In this document: positions 58,364 to 64,000 of the stretch, one piece after another | Layout: every line of letters begins with the position of its first letter | How positions within the stretch are numbered: position 1 is the stretch's first letter | Source: Gallionellaceae bacterium | GTDB taxonomy: Bacteria > Pseudomonadota > Gammaproteobacteria > Burkholderiales > Thiobacillaceae | NCBI GenBank assembly: GCA_028714875.1 | Contig: JAQTLN010000021.1 | Span: forward strand, 1 to 64,000 | DNA length: 64,000 bases | Direction: 5' to 3' | Position numbers and translations under genes: made by a program | Notes under the pieces: model-generated | Told to the model about the DNA's origin: nothing | Databases searched by the model: none | What the model saw: the letters and a program-made list of their open reading frames with translations, nothing else

Positions 58364-60163
58364 ATGCGCGGTTTGATGGGTTGGCTGGGCACGGCGCCCG
58401 ATGGCACTTTCGAGGCGATGTGGAAAGGCGCCGGCCGGCCGCTACCGTTGAGTCTGGAGCGGAAAGCCACCGCGGCCGCGACCCTGGCCGCCTGGGGCGG
58501 CAACCTGCACAGGGAAGCGGGCGTGGCCTGCGTTATCGCCGGGCGTCCCTATTTCAATGATCCCGAATTGCAGGCGCTGCCCGCTGCCGTGGCCTTGGCC
58601 CGGCTCTGGCGCGCGCACGGCAACGACGCGCCGGCCCACATCCACGGCAGTTTTTCCCTGGCGGTGATCGACCAAGACCAGGATTGCGTCTTCCTGGCGC
58701 TCGATCGCATCGGCGACCACGCCCTGGCCTTCGCCGCCCGCCCCGACGGCTGCGTGTTCGCCAGCCGCGCCGATCTGGTGGCGGCGCATCCGGCGCTGGG
58801 ACGCAGCCTCGACCCGCAGGGCCTGTTCAACTACCTCTATTTCCACGTCGTGCCGTCGCCCGGCAGCGTCTATCAGGGAGTGGAAAAACTGCTGCCCGGC
58901 CAGTGGGCGCGGTGCAAGGGCGGAACAGTCACACGCGGCTTCTACTGGGCGTTGAAATACCGCGACCAGCCGCGCCACGACTTCGAGGCGCAGAAAACAC
59001 GCTTCCTAGATCTGATCCGCGACAGCGTGAAACGCGCCAAGGGCGACGACGAGGTCGCCACCTTCCTTTCCGGCGGCACCGACAGTTCCACCGTCTCCGG
59101 CATGTTGAAGCGGGTCGCCGGACAGGCGCGCACCTATTCCATCGGCTTTCCGGCGGCGGGCTTCGACGAGATGGAATACGCCCGTCTCGCCGGCAAACAC
59201 TTCGGCCTGGACATGTGCGAGTACTACATGCAGCCGGCCGACATCATGGAAGCGCTACCGATCATCGCCGGCCATTACGACGAACCGTTCGGCAACGACT
59301 CCGCCGTGCCCGCCTATTTCTGCGCCAAGCTGGCGGCGGCCGACGGCCACAAGATCATGCTGGCCGGCGACGGCGGCGACGAGTACTTCGGCGGCAATGC
59401 GCGTTACGCCAAGCAGAAGGTGTTCGAGGCTTACCACAAGCTGCCCGGCTTCCTGCGCGGCGGCCTGATCGAACCCCTGGCCAACCTGCCCGGCCTGAGC
59501 GCGCTCGGGCCGGGGCGCAAGCTGCAAAGCTATCTGCGCCAAGCCAACACCCCATTGCCGGAACGCATGGAGTCGTACAACTTCATCTACCGGCAACCGC
59601 TGAACGACATGTTCGCGGCGGATTTCCTCGCCAGTGTTGACGAGCAGCAGCCGCACACCTGGCTGAAGGAGGTATACGACCGCGCCGATTCCGCGTCCTA
59701 CATCAACCGCATGCTGCACCTGGACATCAAGTTCACGCTGGCCGACAACGACCTGCGCAAGGTGGGCGGTATGACCGAAGCGGCCGGCATCGAGGTGCGC
59801 TACCCGCTGATGGACGACGCCATCATCGACTTCTCCGGCGAAATTCCACCCGATTGGAAAGTGAAGGGGCAATACCTGCGCTGGTTCTTCAAGACCGCGC
59901 TGAAAGGCTTCCTGCCCGACGAAATCATCGACAAGAGCAAACACGGCTTCGGCCTGCCCTTCGGCGTCTGGGCCAAGGACTACGCCCCGCTGCGCGAACG
60001 CATAGAGGACCGCCTCTCCGACTTCCGCAAACGCGGCCTGCTCACCCCCACTTACATCGACCACCTGCGCAACGAACACATGTCCGGCCACGCCACCTAC
60101 TTCGGCAACATGCTCTGGGTGATGCTGATCCTGGAAGAATGGCTGGCGGCGCGCGGGCTGTGA
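58364..60163 (+). CDS. Asparagine synthase-family protein with no N-terminal catalytic Cys
   Basis: MRGLMGWLGTAPDGTFE...VATFLSGGTDSSTVSGMLKRVAGQARTYSIGFPAAGFDEMEYARLAGKHFG; synthetase PP-loop SGGTDSS. Confidence 0.88.
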   Translation: MRGLMGWLGTAPDGTFEAMWKGAGRPLPLSLERKATAAATLAAWGGNLHREAGVACVIAGRPYFNDPELQALPAAVALARLWRAHGNDAPAHIHGSFSLAVIDQDQDCVFLALDRIGDHALAFAARPDGCVFASRADLVAAHPALGRSLDPQGLFNYLYFHVVPSPGSVYQGVEKLLPGQWARCKGGTVTRGFYWALKYRDQPRHDFEAQKTRFLDLIRDSVKRAKGDDEVATFLSGGTDSSTVSGMLKRVAGQARTYSIGFPAAGFDEMEYARLAGKHFGLDMCEYYMQPADIMEALPIIAGHYDEPFGNDSAVPAYFCAKLAAADGHKIMLAGDGGDEYFGGNARYAKQKVFEAYHKLPGFLRGGLIEPLANLPGLSALGPGRKLQSYLRQANTPLPERMESYNFIYRQPLNDMFAADFLASVDEQQPHTWLKEVYDRADSASYINRMLHLDIKFTLADNDLRKVGGMTEAAGIEVRYPLMDDAIIDFSGEIPPDWKVKGQYLRWFFKTALKGFLPDEIIDKSKHGFGLPFGVWAKDYAPLRERIEDRLSDFRKRGLLTPTYIDHLRNEHMSGHATYFGNMLWVMLILEEWLAARGL

Positions 60164-60168
60164 CGAAA

Positions 60169-60193
60169 TGTAGCGCCGGCTTCCAGCCGGCTG
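60169..60193. repeat. Solo hairpin TGTAGCGCCGGCTTCCAGCCGGCTG
   Basis: Same family as 2394 and 63566; immediately 5' of lipB. Confidence 0.75.
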
Positions 60194-60195
60194 TT

Positions 60196-60813
60196 TTGAC
60201 AACCGTCGTGCTACGCCGCCTCAGCCAGGTCGCCTACGAACCCACCTGGCGCGCCATGCAGGCCTTCACCGCCACGCGCCACGCCGACACCCCGGACGAA
60301 ATCTGGCTGCTCGAACACCCCCCCGTGTTCACCCAGGGCCAGGCCGGCAAACGTGAACACCTGCTCACCGACATCGGCATTCCCGTCATCCCCATCGACC
60401 GCGGCGGCCAAGTCACCTACCACGGCCCCGGCCAGGTCATCGCCTATCTCCTGATCGACCTGAAACGGCGCGGTTACGGCGTGCGCGAATTGGTGCGGCG
60501 CATGGAGCAGGCCCTCATCGACCTCCTGGCCGAACTCGGCATCGCCGCCGAACGCCGGGAGGGCGCCCCCGGCGTCTATGTAAACGGCGCCAAGATCGCC
60601 GCCCTCGGCCTGCGCGTGAAAGGCGGCTGCACCTATCACGGCCTCAGTCTCAACGTCGACCTCGCCCTCGCCCCGTTCCAGGCCATCAACCCCTGCGGTT
60701 ATGCCGGATTGGAAGTCACCCGCACGCGCGACCTGGGCGTCGCGGCGACCAGCGATGAAATCGCCGACAAACTCGCCCGGCATTTACTGGAAGTGCTCGA
60801 CTCGGACGGCTGA
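60196..60813 (+). CDS. lipB: Octanoyltransferase LipB (non-ATG start, TTG 60196 or GTG 60208)
   Basis: VVLRRLSQVAYEPTWRAMQAFTATRHADTPDEIWLLEHPPVFTQGQAGKREHLL...QVTYHGPGQVIAYLL. Confidence 0.88.
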   Translation: MTTVVLRRLSQVAYEPTWRAMQAFTATRHADTPDEIWLLEHPPVFTQGQAGKREHLLTDIGIPVIPIDRGGQVTYHGPGQVIAYLLIDLKRRGYGVRELVRRMEQALIDLLAELGIAAERREGAPGVYVNGAKIAALGLRVKGGCTYHGLSLNVDLALAPFQAINPCGYAGLEVTRTRDLGVAATSDEIADKLARHLLEVLDSDG

Positions 60814-60819
60814 ACCCGA

Positions 60820-60915
60820 GTAGGCCAGGTTGGCGCGCAACGACTACCTGACGATCGTGCCGCTCAAGCTTTAGGTTGGATCGTCAGGTAGCGATAAAGC
60901 CGCAACCTGACCTAC
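60820..60915. repeat. Imperfect inverted repeat downstream of lipB
   Basis: GTAGGCCAGGTTG...CTACCTGACGATCG...GATCGTCAGGTAG...CAACCTGACCTAC. Confidence 0.75.
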
Positions 60916-60930
60916 GCCACTGACGCCCGT

Positions 60931-61353
60931 TCAGGCGTGCCGCCGCAACCAATCCTCCAGTTGCTGCGCCGACAGCGCCCCGGACACCCGATCCACCTCG
61001 CGCCCGCCCTTGAACAACGCCAGGGTGGGAATGCTGCGGATGTTGTGCTGGCCGGCCAGCGCTTGCTCGGCCTCGGTGTTCACCTTGGCGAAGCGCACCC
61101 GGCCGGTATACCGGCCCGCCATCTGGGTGTAGGTCGGCGCGAACATCTTGCACGGCCCGCACCACGGCGCCCAGAAATCCACCAACACCGGCAAAGCGTC
61201 GCGCGAGACAAACTTGCCGAAGCTGCCGCCGTTCAATTCGATCGGCCGCGCGGGTAACACTTCGCCCCCGCACTTGCCGCACTTCGGGTGTTGTTGCAGC
61301 CGTTCTTCCGGCACGCGATTGACCGCGCCGCAGGCGGGACAGACGAGTTCCAT
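60931..61353 (-). CDS. trxC: Thioredoxin 2 (zinc-ribbon thioredoxin)
   Basis: MELVCPACGAVNRVPEERLQQHPKCGKCGGEVLPARPIEL...VDFWAPWCGPCKMFAP. Confidence 0.93.
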   Translation of the reverse strand: MELVCPACGAVNRVPEERLQQHPKCGKCGGEVLPARPIELNGGSFGKFVSRDALPVLVDFWAPWCGPCKMFAPTYTQMAGRYTGRVRFAKVNTEAEQALAGQHNIRSIPTLALFKGGREVDRVSGALSAQQLEDWLRRHA

Positions 61354-61419
61354 GAGGTGCTCCAGAGAGGTTCGAATGGAAGAGTAATGGCGGCCATCGC
61401 GGCGAAATCAAGCCAGGCT

Positions 61420-61448
61420 GTAGGTCGGGTTAGCGCTGCGTAACCCCA
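61420..61448. repeat. Partial copy of the GTAGGTCGGGTTA family
   Basis: GTAGGTCGGGTTAGCGCTGCGTAACCCCA. Confidence 0.65.
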
Positions 61449-61616
61449 CGTTTTCGCGATGCGGCTTACGCGATAGAACCGCTCACGCTCCTCCCGCTCG
61501 GTTTTCTCGGCGATGGCTTGCAGGATGAAGTTATGCGACGAGATACCGGCGCGTTGCGCCGCGCTGGTGACGCGAGCCTTCAGGTCTTCCGGCAGTCGGA
61601 TGCTGGTGGTGGACAT
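61449..61616 (-). pseudogene. Ribbon-helix-helix (CopG-like) protein, apparently 3'-truncated
   Basis: MSTTSIRLPEDLKARVTSAAQRAGISSHNFILQAIAEKTEREERERFYRV then runs into repeat sequence in frame (TWGYAALTRPTA). Confidence 0.65.
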
Positions 61617-61761
61617 GGCTGCCTCCTGAGGTGCCGGCGCAGTGCAGCGCTCCAGTGCTACACGGGCGCAACCACCCTTACCCGGAATAAAGGGAACCAC
61701 GAATTCCCCAAATCCGGTTACAAATCACATCCCCCCAACCCTCTCCCTGGAGCCATCCCGT

Positions 61762-63009
61762 ATGAGTCACGCCAACCCCGCACTGCCCCATCCACTAGTC
61801 GCCACGCTGTGTGCTTTGATCCTTTTGGCCGTCCCGCTCGATGGCATCGCGGCTGCGTCCGGCAAGAAGAAAGTCCAGGCGGTGGGGAATGCCGGCAGCT
61901 GGGTGAAGCGCTTCAAGCCGGTCTATCTCGATACCGCCTGGTCGGCGGTCAATACCCGTGACGGCAATGTCGTGGTCGGCATCCAGACGCTCGGCGCCAG
62001 GGGTAGCCCCAACGACATGGTGCTGGCCAAGCTGGATTTGCGCGGCAAGCAGCTTTGGCAAGCGCGCGTGGCCGGCAGCGATGACGGCAGCGGCAGCCAA
62101 CCTTGCGAGATTCCCATGGCCTTGCGCGAGGCGGCCGATGGGGCGCTGCTGCTGGCGGGCAACCGCTGTCGGCAGTCGTGGCCGTATGCCTGGTTCGCCC
62201 GCCTCAGCCCGGAGGCGAAGCTGCTCTGGGAAGCCGCGCCGGATACGGACACCCCCATCGTTCCCGGCAAGTTTCCGGCGCAGTCCTATGGCTGGGATGT
62301 CGTCGAGTGGCCGGATGGGGGCGTGCTGGGCCTGGGGCTGCACACCGGGTCGATGGGCTTTTCCCTGTGGATGCTGGACATCGCGTCAGACGGCCGGGTG
62401 AACAAACAGCGGGCCGATTACAACGCCTTGTTCGACGAGTATTGGTGGGGTGTGAGCGCCGGCGCCGCCGACGGTCGGCGCGCGCGCGTCGCGTTCACGG
62501 TGGGCGAGAACCGGGGCGATACGCGGGTCGGCTGGCTGAGCCGCGATCTGGAGTTCAACGAGGAGACGCGCCATCCCACACCGGATTCCGATGAGGCGCG
62601 CGCGCTGCGAGCCACCCCGGATGGTGGTTATTGCCTGTTGTTGGCGCGGGATTACGCGCGAATCCTGGAACGCCGTGACGCCGCCGGCGCCCTGCTCTGG
62701 CAACACCCCATCGTCGACCACGGCACCCGCCTGTTGGCCTTGCGCGACGGCGGTTGCGTGGTCGGCGCCGGGCCGGAGTCCGGCGCGACGTCGCTGCGGC
62801 TGCGCAAATACGCAAAAGACGGCGAGGTGGCGTGGAGCCAGGAGATCGCCGGTCGCTGGACGCCGAAATCGTTGCTGGAAACCCCGGCGGGCGGCTTGAT
62901 CGTCACCGGCACCGAAGTCCCCGCGAACTACCGGGGCGCCACGGCCTATGTGATGCACATTGCCGCCGGCGACCTGGGCCGGGCGAACCTCAAGCCGCCC
63001 GGGCGTTGA
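61762..63009 (+). CDS. Secreted protein of unknown function, possible beta-propeller
   Basis: Signal peptide; repeated blades such as TRDGNVVVGIQTLGA...NDMVLAKLDLRGKQLWQARV, DGALLLAGNR...AWFARLSPEAKLLWE. Confidence 0.7.
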   Translation: MSHANPALPHPLVATLCALILLAVPLDGIAAASGKKKVQAVGNAGSWVKRFKPVYLDTAWSAVNTRDGNVVVGIQTLGARGSPNDMVLAKLDLRGKQLWQARVAGSDDGSGSQPCEIPMALREAADGALLLAGNRCRQSWPYAWFARLSPEAKLLWEAAPDTDTPIVPGKFPAQSYGWDVVEWPDGGVLGLGLHTGSMGFSLWMLDIASDGRVNKQRADYNALFDEYWWGVSAGAADGRRARVAFTVGENRGDTRVGWLSRDLEFNEETRHPTPDSDEARALRATPDGGYCLLLARDYARILERRDAAGALLWQHPIVDHGTRLLALRDGGCVVGAGPESGATSLRLRKYAKDGEVAWSQEIAGRWTPKSLLETPAGGLIVTGTEVPANYRGATAYVMHIAAGDLGRANLKPPGR

Positions 63010-63016
63010 GCCTCGA

Positions 63017-63439
63017 TCAGTAGTCGAGACGAATCTCGATGCGGCTGTCCGCATCCGGCGCCTCGAAGGCGGCATCCTTGAATTGTGGCGGGCCGAACAG
63101 CTTGGGGTGGGTGCTCAGGCCGTGACCTTCTTTCGGGAACATGCCGAGGCGCAGGTCGAGTTTGCCGTTGCCGTTTTCATCGTGATAAACGATGACGGCG
63201 TAACGGCCGGCGGGCAAGCCGGGAAAAACCGCGTTGACTGTCCCGGCGGTGGCCGGCAACGCCAGTTTCGCGCGCGCCTTGTCCTCCTTGCGGAAGCCTT
63301 CATCGCGATCGAACAGCATCAGCCTGATTTCGCCTTCGCCGTTGCGAATGCCGTGCACGGCGACGGTCAAGTCGCCGGCGCCCACCTGGGCGGCGGCCAG
63401 CGCGGCGAGGGTGAATAGAACAAGTCCTGGTTTGGTCAT
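63017..63439 (-). CDS. DUF2141-like secreted protein
   Basis: MTKPGLVLFTLAALAAAQVGAGDLTVAVHGIRNGEGEIRLMLFDRDEGF...GLPAGRYAVIVYHDENGNGKLD. Confidence 0.8.
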   Translation of the reverse strand: MTKPGLVLFTLAALAAAQVGAGDLTVAVHGIRNGEGEIRLMLFDRDEGFRKEDKARAKLALPATAGTVNAVFPGLPAGRYAVIVYHDENGNGKLDLRLGMFPKEGHGLSTHPKLFGPPQFKDAAFEAPDADSRIEIRLDY

Positions 63440-63565
63440 CGTGGTTTGCGCGGTTTCCTGAACCGCGCCTCCATAGGTTCGTTGGTGAACTTCATCGGCG
63501 CTCAAGCGTACAGCGCGCCCGTCAAGGTGATGTGGTTTGTGTGGCGTCGGCTTCCATTACTGAAA

Positions 63566-63591
63566 CGACGCCGGCTGGAAGCCGGTGCTGC
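63566..63591. repeat. Solo GCCGGCTGGAAGCCGG hairpin of the TAGCGCCGGC family
   Basis: CGACGCCGGCTGGAAGCCGGTGCTGC. Confidence 0.6.
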
Positions 63592-63839
63592 ACGGGCCAA
63601 ATCATTTCGGCACGAGTTGCGGCGGCGGACCCTGCGCAGAGGCAAACCATTCCAGTGCCGACTCGCACCGATTTGAACCAGCGCGCCTCGTTCGAGTGCG
63701 TTAACCGTATGGCACGCACCCGATTGATGCACATTTTGCTCGAATATCACCCAAGAACCCCGTAATGGTGCGGTTTGTGGCGCATGGCACGACTCCTGCT
63801 TTAGCTCCCTTATCTTTTTGATGCACTCTGGAGCACATG

Positions 63840-64000
63840 ATGAACAAGGGATTCTGGAAATCCGGCCACACACCGACCTTGCTGTCCGCATTTCTTTATT
63901 TCGACCTGGCCTTCATGGTCTGGGTCCTACTCGGGCCGATGGGCGTGCAGATCGCCGCCGACCTGCAACTCACCCCGGCGCAGAAGGGCTTGATGGTGGC
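63840..64000 (+). CDS. MFS transporter, NarK/NasA nitrate/nitrite type, 5' portion only
   Basis: MNKGFWKSGHTPTLLSAFLYFDLAFMVWVLLGPMGVQIAADLQLTPAQKGLMV; no stop before window end. Confidence 0.8.
   Translation, partial: MNKGFWKSGHTPTLLSAFLYFDLAFMVWVLLGPMGVQIAADLQLTPAQKGLMV

Noticed and set aside
61421-61452. Possible CRISPR-like or regular repeat arrays among the dispersed palindromes
   Set aside because: Copies are scattered singletons or pairs without regular spacers; no cas-like ORFs were seen.
63720-63836. Possible FNR box (TTGATnnnnATnnn) upstream of the NarK-like gene
   Set aside because: Only half-site similarity is visible (TTGATGCACATTTT); insufficient to call without a motif scan.

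Overview
The window is 64 kb of GC-rich, densely coded chromosome from what looks like a betaproteobacterium (inferred from gene content; not verified). From left to right it contains: the 3' end of a probable group II intron lying inside a GNAT acetyltransferase gene; an aldo/keto reductase and purC; a central carbon/Calvin-type cluster (tkt-gap-pgk-pyk-fba, minus strand); an IMPase-like gene, a thioredoxin-fold gene, rsmE and argA; an orphan PhnD-like binding protein next to a HAMP-GGDEF-EAL protein, then a CZB-GGDEF (DgcZ-like) cyclase; a 17-kb minus-strand MSHA-type type IV pilus operon (mshE-G-A/B-C-D-O-P-Q-I-I2-J-K-L-M-N); trmL, yggX, ubiE, hemF and a divergent class A PBP; a PEP-CTERM/exosortase-associated surface polysaccharide region with no exosortase in view; aroK, a DciA-like gene and secA; hda, an AsnB-like amidotransferase, lipB and trxC; and finally the start of a NarK-like MFS gene. 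The most unusual signal is repeat structure. Several unrelated palindromic or tandem repeat families sit at nearly every junction of the msh operon. Most lie between an ATGA-coupled start codon and the mature protein, and they are read through in frame. One 83-bp unit is present three times, and each copy encodes a 28-aa mini-ORF chained to the next by ATGA overlaps. Related palindromes lie in frame inside hemF and rsmE. A second, diverged copy of the rsmE C-terminal codons lies beyond a dispersed palindrome. All calls come from reading the sequence and the supplied ORF track; no searches were run.
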